A DNA stretch of 64,000 nt, taken from Aequorivita lipolytica (GTDB lineage: Bacteria; Bacteroidota; Bacteroidia; Flavobacteriales; Flavobacteriaceae). Position numbers and translations under genes: made by a program. Positions 38,552 through 47,128 of the stretch are shown here, piece after piece (within the stretch, counting starts at the first letter, position 1; every line of letters begins with the position of its first letter). The stretch lies in contig NZ_VORU01000002.1 in assembly GCF_007997135.1 (NCBI RefSeq), forward strand, positions 248,001 to 312,000, read 5' to 3'. The notes under the pieces were generated by a model that was given only the letters and a program-made list of their open reading frames with translations, had not been told where the DNA came from and made no database searches.

Positions 38552-38605
38552 TTCGGCTCCGCTCAATGACCCGATAATAACTGTCGGTGTCTGAGCGGAG
38601 CCGAA
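38552..38605. repeat. Palindromic repeat (TTCGGCTYCGCTCA family, intergenic copy)
   Basis: TTCGGCTCCGCTCA (38552-38565) pairs perfectly with 38592-38605; part of the spacer (GACCCGA / TCGGTGTC) can pair as well. It fills the gap before the DUF4254 gene; the in-frame ATG at 38587 would encode repeat-derived residues (SERSRRHK), so it is not the start. Related sequences lie inside genes at 58518-58538 and 61573-61593. Confidence 0.85.
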
Positions 38606-38622
38606 GACACAAAATAAAAAAT

Positions 38623-39237
38623 ATGTTCTCAGACAAAGCAAACAAAATCTTCGCAGAAGTAATAAACAAATACCACGAGGTAAATACCGTGGATCAGCCG
38701 TTTAGAAATCCATACAATAAGGACAGCGATTTAATAGAACACTTGTTGTACCGTAAATGCTGGATAGACACTGTGCAATGGCATTATGAAGATATTATCC
38801 GCGATCCGAATATAGATCCTGTTGGTGCTCTAAAATTAAAGCGGCAAATAGATGCTTCAAACCAAGACCGCACAGATATGGTTGAGTACATTGATAGTTA
38901 TTTCCTCGAAAAATTTGAGGGAGCAAATGTAAAAGACGATGCTACAATTAATACGGAAAGCCCAGCTTGGGGAATTGATAGACTGTCAATTTTAGCGTTG
39001 AAGGTGTACCATATGAATGAAGAAGCAAACCGCATTGAAGCAAGTCAAGAACACCAAATAGCCTGTAAAGCAAAACTGAATATTTTGCTGGAACAACGTG
39101 TAGATTTGAGCACTGCAATCAATCAATTGCTGGACGATATTGCCCATGGCAGAAAATATATGAAAGTCTACAAGCAGATGAAAATGTATAATGACGATGA
39201 GTTGAATCCTGTGCTTCGCGGTAATAAAGCCCCATAA
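38623..39237 (+). CDS. DUF4254 domain protein
   Basis: 204 aa from the ATG at 38623 (MFSDKANKIFAEVINKYHEV). A mostly helical soluble protein; the YRKCWIDTVQWHYEDIIRDP block and the RIEASQEHQIACKAKLNIL helix fit DUF4254 as I know it. Found next to heptosyltransferase-like genes in flavobacteria, as here (22 bases). Function unknown, perhaps linked to cell-surface glycan. Its last codons and stop (AAAGCCCCATAA) come from a C-rich repeat element. Confidence 0.8.
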   Translation: MFSDKANKIFAEVINKYHEVNTVDQPFRNPYNKDSDLIEHLLYRKCWIDTVQWHYEDIIRDPNIDPVGALKLKRQIDASNQDRTDMVEYIDSYFLEKFEGANVKDDATINTESPAWGIDRLSILALKVYHMNEEANRIEASQEHQIACKAKLNILLEQRVDLSTAINQLLDDIAHGRKYMKVYKQMKMYNDDELNPVLRGNKAP

Positions 39238-39253
39238 CCCCAAATGGGGGAAT
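39229..39253. repeat. CCCCCTAACCCC element, copy 1
   Basis: GCCCCATAACCCCAAATGGGGGAAT: short hairpin CCCC-AAAT-GGGG with the DUF4254 stop codon TAA inside. Other copies at 40363, 59867, 59951 and 61634. Confidence 0.75.
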
Positions 39254-39259
39254 ATCAAG

Positions 39260-40294
39260 ATGCCCAAAGCCACCCACATATTGGTAATCCGCCTTTCTGC
39301 AATGGGCGACGTGGCTATGACCGTTCCGGTAATTCGTGTTTTGGCGCAAACCTATCCCGATTTGAAAATTACCGTAATTTCCCGTTCTTTTTTCAAACCT
39401 TTTTTTGAAGGAATTGCCAACCTCAATTTTTTGGAAGCAGATGTTTACGGAAAGCACAAACGCCTCGGATTAATAAAACTTGCAAAGGAAGCTCAGGAAC
39501 ATGGCATTGATGCTGTGGCAGATCTTCACAACGTGCTACGTTCTAAAATTATTACGAAATATTTAAAATTTAAGGGATTTAAAACCGCAAGAATAAATAA
39601 AGGCAGAACAGAAAAAAGAGTATTGATTTCCTCCAAAGGAAAAAATATTTCACAATTAAAAACAACACATCAGCGCTATGCCGATGTTTTTGAAAAGCTC
39701 GGTTTTCCAATAGATTTAGAAAAATACGCTGCGCCACCAAAAAAAAGATTGACTCCAAAACTAAACGGACTTTTAGGAATTGAACAAAAAAAACTGATTG
39801 GCATCGCCCCATTCGCGGCGTATGAAAGTAAAATGTACCCGTTGGATTTAATGGCTGAACTAATCCGCAAATTAGACGAAACCGACAAATACAGAATTTT
39901 CCTTTTCGGTGGCGGAAAGAAAGAAATGGCGCAACTTCAGAAACTAGAAAATCCTTTTGCAAACGTTACTAACGTTGCTGCTAAACTCACTTTTGAAGAG
40001 GAACTCGCATTAATTTCAAACTTAGATTTAATGCTTTCTATGGATAGTGGTAATGGCCATTTGGCGGCAATGTACGGCGTACCAGTAGTTACACTTTGGG
40101 GCGTAACACATCCGTATGCGGGTTTTGTGCCCTTCAACCAGCCTGACACTAATCAACTTCTTGCCGATCATAAAAAATATCCACTAATTCCTACTTCTAT
40201 TTATGGAAATAACTTTCCGAAAGGATATGAAGATGCTATGAAAACCATTTCTGTAGAAATTGTAATTTTGAAAATCAAGGAAGTTTTATCGTAA
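39260..40294 (+). CDS. Glycosyltransferase family 9 (heptosyltransferase-like)
   Basis: 344-aa GT-B enzyme of the WaaC/WaaF type. The N-terminus THILVIRLSAMGDVAMTVPV is diagnostic; IGIAPFAAYESKMYPL, FLFGGGKKE and SMDSGNGHLAAMYGVPVVTLWG form the donor site. It would add a heptose or similar sugar to the lipopolysaccharide core at the inner membrane. It starts seven bases after a C-rich repeat and is followed by a strong hairpin. Confidence 0.88.
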   Translation: MPKATHILVIRLSAMGDVAMTVPVIRVLAQTYPDLKITVISRSFFKPFFEGIANLNFLEADVYGKHKRLGLIKLAKEAQEHGIDAVADLHNVLRSKIITKYLKFKGFKTARINKGRTEKRVLISSKGKNISQLKTTHQRYADVFEKLGFPIDLEKYAAPPKKRLTPKLNGLLGIEQKKLIGIAPFAAYESKMYPLDLMAELIRKLDETDKYRIFLFGGGKKEMAQLQKLENPFANVTNVAAKLTFEEELALISNLDLMLSMDSGNGHLAAMYGVPVVTLWGVTHPYAGFVPFNQPDTNQLLADHKKYPLIPTSIYGNNFPKGYEDAMKTISVEIVILKIKEVLS

Positions 40295-40313
40295 AAGCTT
40301 AATTTAATATCAA

Positions 40314-40344
40314 AGGCCCCAAGGTTTTTAAAACCTTGGGGCCT
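40314..40344. terminator. Hairpin after the GT9 gene
   Basis: AGGCCCCAAGGTTTT pairs with AAAACCTTGGGGCCT, 15 bp with a one-base loop, followed by ATTTAT. Likely a terminator or bidirectional block between the convergent GT9 and reductase genes; the T-run is poor. Confidence 0.65.
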
Positions 40345-40362
40345 ATTTATAAACGGTTGAGA

Positions 40363-40388
40363 ATACCCCCTTCGGGGGTTAGGGGGAT
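40363..40388. repeat. CCCCCTAACCCC element, copy 2 (reverse)
   Basis: On the minus strand it reads ATCCCCCTAACCCCCGAAGG and continues GGG. It begins directly after the stop of the reductase gene. Hairpin CCCCC-GAA-GGGGG. Confidence 0.75.
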
Positions 40389-41429
40389 TTAAACATCATC
40401 ATAATCCACAACCACTTTAGCAGTTGTTGGATGCGCTTGGCAAGTAAGTATCAAACCGTCTGCAATTTCAGCTTCGGTGAGAATTTGGTTTTTGCGCATT
40501 TCTGCTTTTCCTTCTTTCAAACGCGCGATGCAAGTACTACAAATACCACCTTGACAGGAATAGGGCGGATCTAAACCTTCATCCAGCGCCGCTTCAAGTA
40601 TAGATTTGGTCTGCGGCATTTGGAAAGTTTCCTCTTCGTCATCTAGTGTTACAGTAACGCTTGTAAAACCATCGTGCATTTCAACCAAAAGCCCTTTTTC
40701 GGCAGTTGAAAAAAGTTCGTGGTGAATTTGCTTTGAATTGATTCCGTTGGATTTCAGGGTTGCGGAAACTTCATCAATCATTTCCTCGGGGCCGCATAAA
40801 TAGAATGCTTCGTAAGTAGTCTCTTTATATTTATTTTTCAGAAAAAAGTTAACGATGGAGCGGTCAATTCTTCCAAATTTTGAATTTTCTTCTTCCTTTC
40901 TACTGAAAATAAATTCCGCAGCAAAACGATCGGGAAACTGTTTTTGAAGCTCCAAAATTTCACTGTAAAACATGGTTTCTTCAACGTTTTGATTGCCATA
41001 AATTAATAAGAAACTGCTTTGGGGCATTTCTTCCAAAGTGCTTTTTATCAATGACAGTACCGGAGTTATTCCGCTTCCGGCGGCAAAGGCTACATAGCTT
41101 TTTAAATTTGGTTCTAGAATAAATTTCCCCGTTGGTGGCATCACTTGTAGCAGGTCGCCAGCTTTCAGTCCATTATTCGCAAATACTGAAAATTCTCCTT
41201 TAGCCACTTTTTTTACAGCTATCTTCAGCATTCCGCTTTTGGGCGAAGAACAAATGGAATACGCTCTGCGTAGCTCTTTTCCATCCTTTTGATGTTTGAT
41301 GGTAATATATTGTCCCGCCTTGAAAGCGAACTCAGTTTTTAGTTTTTCGGGTACATCAAAAGTGATGGAAACGGAGTTTGGAGTTTCTTTATTTACTTCG
41401 GAAACGGCAAGCGTATGGAATTCGCTCAT
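40389..41429 (-). CDS. PaaE-like flavin reductase with C-terminal 2Fe-2S ferredoxin domain
   Basis: 346 aa, an NAD(P)H:ferredoxin-type electron-transfer protein. FAD site RAYS at 55-58, NAD site GSGITP at 118-123 and CGPEEMI near 212; the C-terminal plant-type ferredoxin domain has Cys292, 297, 300 (SCQGGICSTC) and 330 (ILTCQAHP). This is the PaaE order. No other phenylacetate epoxidase genes are in the window, so its partner oxygenase is unknown. A -7 box (TATTTTTG, minus strand 41457-41450) precedes the start. Confidence 0.9.
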   Translation of the reverse strand: MSEFHTLAVSEVNKETPNSVSITFDVPEKLKTEFAFKAGQYITIKHQKDGKELRRAYSICSSPKSGMLKIAVKKVAKGEFSVFANNGLKAGDLLQVMPPTGKFILEPNLKSYVAFAAGSGITPVLSLIKSTLEEMPQSSFLLIYGNQNVEETMFYSEILELQKQFPDRFAAEFIFSRKEEENSKFGRIDRSIVNFFLKNKYKETTYEAFYLCGPEEMIDEVSATLKSNGINSKQIHHELFSTAEKGLLVEMHDGFTSVTVTLDDEEETFQMPQTKSILEAALDEGLDPPYSCQGGICSTCIARLKEGKAEMRKNQILTEAEIADGLILTCQAHPTTAKVVVDYDDV

Positions 41430-41789
41430 AATCGTGAATTTTTTTTTTGCAAAAATAGTAAAACTCTATTTTTTAAAGTTGCTTTTTGCAACGAATAAAA
41501 AATAGACAGTCAACTATCCCGATGAATATCGGGATCTTTTTATTTGACTCCTGAGATTCCTTAAACAATTGACTCTAGTTCAATTTTTCAATGAATATTC
41601 CAGCAGATATTAAAAAGAAATGTATTTTTACCGCTCTTTAGTGATTCTACATACTAAACTAGAACCTTTTAAGTTACAATATCATATAAACTGAAAGCAT
41701 TTTGAAATGAGCCAGAACTTATCTTTTCATAAAATACAAAAATGTGGAACGGCGAATTCCATCTTTCAATAATAGAATATAAAATATAG
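41430..41789. other. Divergent intergenic region with hairpin
   Basis: 360 bases between the reductase and sprE genes. It holds the reductase -7 box (minus, 41457-41450), a GTTGC/GCAAC-type small inverted repeat near 41479-41493, and a perfect hairpin ATCCCGAT-GAAT-ATCGGGAT (41516-41535) followed by CTTTTTATTTG, which looks like a terminator but has no plus-strand gene before it. I see no ORF and no clear sprE promoter. Confidence 0.55.
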
Positions 41790-44336
41790 ATGAAAGGCAC
41801 ATATAAAATTACTTTATTTATTCTGGCTGTTGTTTTTATGGCAGCCTGTTCCCGTAAAAAAAACACCTTTTTAAACCGTAACGTTCACGCTCTTACCACG
41901 GAATATAACACGTTGTACAATGGCGATGTGGCTTTTACGGATGCCAAGGAACAACTGGCTTACGGATTTCGCGATAATTTTTGGGAAATACTTCCGGTAG
42001 AGCGCATTGATATTGAGGAAGCAGAAATAAAAGCTCCCGGAGCCAATAAAAGTGGCGGCGGAGGTTTTAATCGCGCCGAGGAAAAAGCCGCAAAGGCAAT
42101 CCAGAAACATTCCATGTATATAGACGGGAAAGAATACAACCCACAAACTGACGAAGCTTATATGTTATTGGGGAAAGCACGCTATTATGACGGTCGCTTT
42201 ATTCCTGCATTGGACGCGTTTAATTTTATTTTGGATCGATATCCAACCAGCAACAACATTAACGTTGCCAAGGTTTGGAAAGCAAAAACCAACATTCGTT
42301 TAAAAAATGAGGAATACGCAATAGAAACCCTCAAAAAAATGTTTGATCAAGCCGAACTTGAAGATGAAGAAATGGCTGAGGGAGCTGCTATGATGACACA
42401 GGCTTTTATCAATTTAGATTCTTTACAACCCGCACTTGAGTATATTAAAATTGCTACCGAAAACATAAAAGATAAAGAGCTGAAGGGTAGATACACATTT
42501 ATAAAAGGGCAGCTTTACAACCGTTTGAATGAAAAGGACAGCGCCAACATCGCTTTTGATGAGGTGATTGAAATGAACCGCAAAACCTCCAGAGCCTATT
42601 TAATCAATGCGTATTTGGAAAAGGGAAAAAACTTTGATTATGAAAAGGGAGATCGCACAGCATTTTTGGAACTGTTGCAAGACCTAGAAAAAAATCGTGA
42701 AAACCGTCCGTTCTTAGATAAAATCTACAATCAATTTGGAGATTATTACTACAACAGCGATAGCACGGAAACTGCGGTTAAATACTATAATAAGTCTATT
42801 AAAGCTTTCAAGCAGGACAGAATATTGCAGTCCGTTAATTACCAAACACTAGCATTAATCAATTTTGACGCCGCAGAGTATAAAAATGCGGGCGCCTATT
42901 ACGATAGCACGCTCACATTTCTTCAAGAAAACAGCCGCCAGTGGCGCCGGATGAAGAAAAAACGTGAAAATCTTGACGATGTTATAAAATACGAAGACAT
43001 TGCAACAACAAACGACAGTATTCTAAAACTGACGAATATGAGCGAATCTGAACAGCTTGCATTTTTCACAGATTATACTTCGCGTTTGAAAGAGCAGGCA
43101 ATAAAGGATTCCTTGGAAGCCATTAAAATTGAAGCTAAAATTGCAAACAAAGAATTTTATGAAAAAGGCAAAACTGCTTCAGGGCCAAATAAGGGAAGCA
43201 CCTTCTATTTCTACAATACTTCTACCGTAGCTTATGGTAAAGGAGAATTCAGAAAAATTTGGGGAGACAGAAAGTTGGAAGACTACTGGAGACTTTCAAG
43301 TAAAAGAACTTCTTTAATTCAAGAGGATGATGAGGTTGTTGCTATTGCACCCATCGCAGAAAATGAACTTTACAAGCCGCAAACATATATTGCAAAGATT
43401 CCAACGGAGCAAAAAGTAATTGACAGTTTGGCGAAGGACAGAAACTTTGCCTATTACCAATTAGGGTTAATTTATAAAGAAAAATTCAAAGAATACAATC
43501 TTGCCATAAACAGACTTGAAAAACTACTCACCTACAATCCCGAAGAGCGATTGGTAGTTCCTGCAAAATACAATTTGGTTAAGATTTATGAAATCTTGGA
43601 AGATCCCTCGGCTGCAGATAGATACAAAAATGATGTATTGACCAATCACGCTGAGACACGTTACGCCGAAATACTCCGTAATCCAAATTCTCAATTGCCC
43701 ACGGACGAATCCAGCCCAGAGTTTAAGTACAAACAACTATATAAAGAGTTTGAAGCTGCAAAATATGCGGATGTTATTGAAAAGTCTGACAATTTTATAA
43801 TGGTCTATAATGGGAATGATATTGTTCCAAAATTTGAATTACTTAAAGCCACCGCCATCGGTCGCCAGCAAGGCTTTGAAGCATATAAAAAAGCGTTGAA
43901 TTTCGTTTCCCTAAATTATCCCAGCAGCGAAGAAGGTAAGCAGGCGCAACTAATTTACAGCAATACATTACCGCTTCTTGCCGTAAAAGATTTTGTTCCA
44001 GAAGAAGAAACAAATAGTTGGAAACTTGTGTATAAATTCAGCAATGAAGAAGCAGAAGCAGCACAACAACTAAAAGAAAAACTTGATAAGGCTATTGAAG
44101 ATTACCGCTATACAAATATGGTGACCTCTATTGATTTCTACGACCCACAGACCAAACTTGTAATTGTTCATGGATTGAATACTAAAATGGGAGCCATTGA
44201 TTTTGGTGATATATTGAAAGAAAAGAAAGAATATAAAATAAAGCATCCTTTCTTCGAGATCGCAACACCAAATTATAAAATTGTTCAGATCCATAAAAAC
44301 TTGGATGATTATTTAATGAAAGATATAATTAAGTAA
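41790..44336 (+). CDS. sprE: Type IX secretion / gliding lipoprotein SprE (PorW)
   Basis: 848 aa. The lipoprotein signal peptide MKGTYKITLFILAVVFMAAC (Cys at 20) is followed by the conserved RKKNTFLNRNVHALTTEYN block of SprE/PorW. Tetratricopeptide-type repeats fill the middle (for example AYMLLGKARYYDGRFIPALD, residues near 123-142, and others to about 350). In Flavobacterium johnsoniae and Porphyromonas this lipoprotein is required for type IX secretion, linking the PorLM motor to the outer-membrane parts. Full length, no damage. The bactofilin and ATP synthase genes follow. Confidence 0.9.
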   Translation: MKGTYKITLFILAVVFMAACSRKKNTFLNRNVHALTTEYNTLYNGDVAFTDAKEQLAYGFRDNFWEILPVERIDIEEAEIKAPGANKSGGGGFNRAEEKAAKAIQKHSMYIDGKEYNPQTDEAYMLLGKARYYDGRFIPALDAFNFILDRYPTSNNINVAKVWKAKTNIRLKNEEYAIETLKKMFDQAELEDEEMAEGAAMMTQAFINLDSLQPALEYIKIATENIKDKELKGRYTFIKGQLYNRLNEKDSANIAFDEVIEMNRKTSRAYLINAYLEKGKNFDYEKGDRTAFLELLQDLEKNRENRPFLDKIYNQFGDYYYNSDSTETAVKYYNKSIKAFKQDRILQSVNYQTLALINFDAAEYKNAGAYYDSTLTFLQENSRQWRRMKKKRENLDDVIKYEDIATTNDSILKLTNMSESEQLAFFTDYTSRLKEQAIKDSLEAIKIEAKIANKEFYEKGKTASGPNKGSTFYFYNTSTVAYGKGEFRKIWGDRKLEDYWRLSSKRTSLIQEDDEVVAIAPIAENELYKPQTYIAKIPTEQKVIDSLAKDRNFAYYQLGLIYKEKFKEYNLAINRLEKLLTYNPEERLVVPAKYNLVKIYEILEDPSAADRYKNDVLTNHAETRYAEILRNPNSQLPTDESSPEFKYKQLYKEFEAAKYADVIEKSDNFIMVYNGNDIVPKFELLKATAIGRQQGFEAYKKALNFVSLNYPSSEEGKQAQLIYSNTLPLLAVKDFVPEEETNSWKLVYKFSNEEAEAAQQLKEKLDKAIEDYRYTNMVTSIDFYDPQTKLVIVHGLNTKMGAIDFGDILKEKKEYKIKHPFFEIATPNYKIVQIHKNLDDYLMKDIIK

Positions 44337-44385
44337 CAGCTCATAATAACCGAATAACAGAATAGTAACCTTTAAACCAACTGCT

Positions 44386-44862
44386 ATGTTTTCAGACAAA
44401 AAAGAAAAGCGAATTGCAGCCGAACCAGGCTCTGCCCAAAATAGAATCAACGAAGGCACCAAGCTAAAAGGTGATGTTTCCTCAACTGGTTTTTTTAGGA
44501 TTGATGGTACTGTTGAAGGCAATGTAAAAACACCATCCAAAGTAGTTTTGGGAAAAACAGGTGTTATAATAGGAACACTTACTTGTGAAAATGCAGATAT
44601 TGAAGGCAGATTTGAAGGCAATCTTCAAGTTTCTGGAACGTTGTCTTTAAGATCCACAGCGATAATAGAAGGAGACGTTACTGTAGGTAAGTTGGCTGTT
44701 GAGCCAGGAGCTACTATGAATGCCTCTTGCGTTATGCAGGATGGAAAACCAAAAACCACAACTGCCGAAACTCAATCTACTTCAGATAATTCCAAAGTGC
44801 ATCCTTTTGATCGACAGCAGCGGATTAAGAAAGCAGCCGTAGAACACCCAGAATCTGAATAA
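44386..44862 (+). CDS. Bactofilin family cytoskeletal protein
   Basis: 158 aa, DUF583 beta-helix. NRINEGTKLKGDVSSTGFFR then DGTVEGNVKTPSKVVLGKTG, LTCENADIEGRFEGNL and SLRSTAIIEGDVTVGKLAVE show the repeating GxV/IxG pattern. Bactofilins polymerise without nucleotide at the membrane to shape cells or place other proteins. It lies 49 bases after sprE and 16 before atpZ. Confidence 0.9.
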   Translation: MFSDKKEKRIAAEPGSAQNRINEGTKLKGDVSSTGFFRIDGTVEGNVKTPSKVVLGKTGVIIGTLTCENADIEGRFEGNLQVSGTLSLRSTAIIEGDVTVGKLAVEPGATMNASCVMQDGKPKTTTAETQSTSDNSKVHPFDRQQRIKKAAVEHPESE

Positions 44863-44878
44863 CACTTCTTCTTTAGTT

Positions 44879-45091
44879 ATGAATGACGAAAAAAAGAATG
44901 GAGGTAATAAGTGGGTTGCACTCTCGGGCATAGGCATACAAATGGGACTTATAATTTTTCTCGGAAACTTAATGGGAAAATGGTTAGATACCATCTTCAA
45001 TAAATCTTTTTTAGAACCTACAATTACCATTCTAGCTATCTTTATTTCTATTTATAGCGTTATAAAGGGCGTAAATAAAATTAATAAGTAG
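44879..45091 (+). CDS. AtpZ/AtpI-type ATP synthase accessory protein
   Basis: 70 aa with two transmembrane helices (about 15-35 and 45-63) and the GIQMGLIIFLGNLMGKWLD block typical of the AtpZ/AtpI group, which helps assembly or ion uptake of the c-ring. It heads the ATP synthase cluster; the next gene starts right after its stop. Confidence 0.82.
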   Translation: MNDEKKNGGNKWVALSGIGIQMGLIIFLGNLMGKWLDTIFNKSFLEPTITILAIFISIYSVIKGVNKINK

Positions 45092-45487
45092 ATGCTTCAA
45101 AAAAAAATATTCCGCTACGCAATACTTTGTTGTTTAGTTTTAGTAATAGGTTATACCCTTCACAGCACTATCTTAAATTATTTTGAAATTACACACCCCT
45201 TTAAACTTTGGAAAATTTACCTATTTCAAGGCATCACTACCTTAATTCTTTGTGCTTCATTTGAAATAATTTCTCAAAAATCTCAAAAATATCGTGACCA
45301 ATTGGGGTTTTTATATTTGGGCGCCATGGTTTTGAAAGTAATTTTATTTTCTGCGTTCTTTAGCAGTATACTTATTTCAAGCCTTGTGCTGTCTAAGTTA
45401 GACAGTCTTTCGTTGTTAATTCCAATCTTTATTTTTCTCTTTTTGGAAGTTGTAATTATCGTAAAAATTCTGAATAGAAATAACTAA
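45092..45487 (+). CDS. Four-helix membrane protein of the ATP synthase cluster (DUF6168-like)
   Basis: 131 aa with four hydrophobic segments, resembling the AtpI (ATP synthase I) layout. I recall this flavobacterial family as DUF6168, placed between atpZ and atpB. It begins at the base after the atpZ stop, so it is translationally linked. A role in ATP synthase assembly is inferred from position. Confidence 0.65.
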   Translation: MLQKKIFRYAILCCLVLVIGYTLHSTILNYFEITHPFKLWKIYLFQGITTLILCASFEIISQKSQKYRDQLGFLYLGAMVLKVILFSAFFSSILISSLVLSKLDSLSLLIPIFIFLFLEVVIIVKILNRNN

Positions 45488-45505
45488 AATATAAATATGC
45501 ATTTG

Positions 45506-45540
45506 TTGTGGGTATTTTAGTTAGAAATTCATTATTTTTG
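45506..45540 (+). promoter_or_regulatory. Candidate atpB promoter
   Basis: TATTTTTG at 45533-45540 fits the -7 box well; TTG at 45506-45508 is 24 bases upstream, slightly longer than usual. It would give a 35-40 base leader before atpB. Confidence 0.5.
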
Positions 45541-45579
45541 CGCCCAAATTAAACGGGTATTATTTTTTCAAAAGAAACA

Positions 45580-46767
45580 ATGAAAATATCATTTTATTCT
45601 ATTAAATTTTTCGGACTCCTATTTAGTTTCTTATTGACGCTCAATGGTTTTGCTAACGAGGGCAGTGACAATGCTTCTCAGGGCGATGAGAGAATAAATA
45701 CCGAAAACGAAATTAAAGAGTACATTCAACATCACATCAAAGACGCACATGATTTTCATTTGGTGTCTTATACAAATGACGCTGGCGAGCGTGTTCATGT
45801 TGGTTTTCCGCTTCCGGTTATTTTATATGGAAGAGATGGAATCACAACTTTTATGTCTTCTGAGTTTCATCACGATACGGAGGGAAAAGTTGTTGTAGAA
45901 AAGAATGGCAGTCGCTTTGTAAACTACCACAGTAAGATTTATGAACTGGAAAATGGCGCCTCTGAGGTGGCATTTGATGCAGATAAACACCCGGTAAATG
46001 CTTCAAGACCATTGGATCTTTCTATTTCAAAAAGTGTTTTTGGAATTTTAGTGATAGGACTTTTAATGCTATGGTGGTTCTCATCATTGGCAAGACAATA
46101 TAAAAAAAGAAGTATCCCAAAAGGTTTTGGTCGTGTTTTGGAGCCACTAGTTATATATGTTAGAGACGAAATTGCAAAACCGAATATAGGCGAAAAAAAA
46201 TATAGAAAATTTACAGGATATTTAATGACCGTGTTTTTCTTTATATGGTTCTTGAATATTTTGGGCTTAACTCCTCTTGGATTTAACGTAACTGGCCAGA
46301 TAGCAGTTACAGCTGCTCTTGCTATTTTCACCCTTATTATTTATACCGTTAGCGGAAATAGGGATTATTGGATCCACATGATATGGATGCCCGGTGTACC
46401 AATTTTAATTCGTCCAGTTTTGGCTTTAATAGAGTTGCTTGGTGCGTTTGTAATTAAACCTTTCTCTTTGTTGGTTCGACTATTCGCAAACATTTCTGCA
46501 GGTCACATTATAGTAATGAGCCTTGTAGCAATTATGATAACCTTAAAGTCTGAAATGACAGTTTTTGGTTCAACAACTTTATCTTTTGTTTTAGCATTAT
46601 TCATAACTGTAATAGAGCTTTTGGTAGCTTTCTTACAAGCATATATTTTCACAATGCTTTCAGCATTATTTATTGGAATGGCTGTAGCAGAGCACGATCA
46701 TGAACACGATTCTGATGGCACACACGAGTTATCCGATGCTGAAGACGTTCGTGCAGATTTTATTTAA
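45580..46767 (+). CDS. atpB: ATP synthase F0 subunit a
   Basis: 395 aa. Longer than the E. coli subunit because of a signal peptide (ends SFLLTLNGFANE) and a periplasmic N-terminal part of about 130 residues rich in His (IKEYIQHHIKDAHDFH), common in Bacteroidota. Five or six helices follow. The essential Arg is in SLLVRLFANISAGH, and the proton path helix is VIELLVAFLQAYIFTML. The His-rich tail VAEHDHEHDSDGTHE is typical for the group. Confidence 0.95.
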   Translation: MKISFYSIKFFGLLFSFLLTLNGFANEGSDNASQGDERINTENEIKEYIQHHIKDAHDFHLVSYTNDAGERVHVGFPLPVILYGRDGITTFMSSEFHHDTEGKVVVEKNGSRFVNYHSKIYELENGASEVAFDADKHPVNASRPLDLSISKSVFGILVIGLLMLWWFSSLARQYKKRSIPKGFGRVLEPLVIYVRDEIAKPNIGEKKYRKFTGYLMTVFFFIWFLNILGLTPLGFNVTGQIAVTAALAIFTLIIYTVSGNRDYWIHMIWMPGVPILIRPVLALIELLGAFVIKPFSLLVRLFANISAGHIIVMSLVAIMITLKSEMTVFGSTTLSFVLALFITVIELLVAFLQAYIFTMLSALFIGMAVAEHDHEHDSDGTHELSDAEDVRADFI

Positions 46768-46805
46768 GTAGAATTTTTGTTTAATTATTTATATACATTT
46801 TTATT

Positions 46806-47015
46806 ATGGAAGAAATGGTAACTTATGTTCCAAATTTAGTAGGTGCAGGTTTAATCGTAATCGGTGCAGGTATTGGTCTAGGTAAAATTGGTGGTGCTGC
46901 AATGGAAGGTATTGCTCGTCAACCAGAAGCTACTGGTAAGATCCAAACTGCGATGATTATCATTGCGGCGCTTTTAGAAGGTTTAGCTTTTGGTGCTCTT
47001 TTCTTAGGAAAGTAA
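46806..47015 (+). CDS. atpE: ATP synthase F0 subunit c
   Basis: 69 aa, two helices joined by the ARQPEA polar loop. The proton-binding carboxylate is E58 (IAALLEGLAFG). The Gln that marks sodium-binding c-rings is absent from helix 1 (GIGLGKIGGAAM), so protons are the likely coupling ion. It lies 38 bases after atpB. A strong terminator-type hairpin directly follows it. Confidence 0.96.
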   Translation: MEEMVTYVPNLVGAGLIVIGAGIGLGKIGGAAMEGIARQPEATGKIQTAMIIIAALLEGLAFGALFLGK

Positions 47016-47030
47016 TCCAAAAAAACAGCC

Positions 47031-47078
47031 AAAATTCACTTTCCTGTAACGGTTGGTTGCAGGAAGTGAATTTTTTTT
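47031..47078 (+). terminator. Partial terminator between atpE and atpF
   Basis: ATTCACTTTCCTG pairs with CAGGAAGTGAAT (one bulged T) around a 13-base loop, followed by T8. It has all the parts of a rho-independent terminator inside the operon. I see no promoter after it, so some readthrough must feed atpF onward. Confidence 0.8.
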
Positions 47079-47128
47079 AAGAAAACGAATAATAAAAAAA
47101 CTTTTCCCTCAGGGTAATATTCATAATT

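Noticed and set aside
40389-41429. Phenylacetate degradation locus because of the PaaE-like reductase and the CapK (PaaK-like) protein
   Set aside because: No paaA, B, C or D genes; the two genes are 7 kb apart, and the CapK-like gene sits in the polysaccharide locus.
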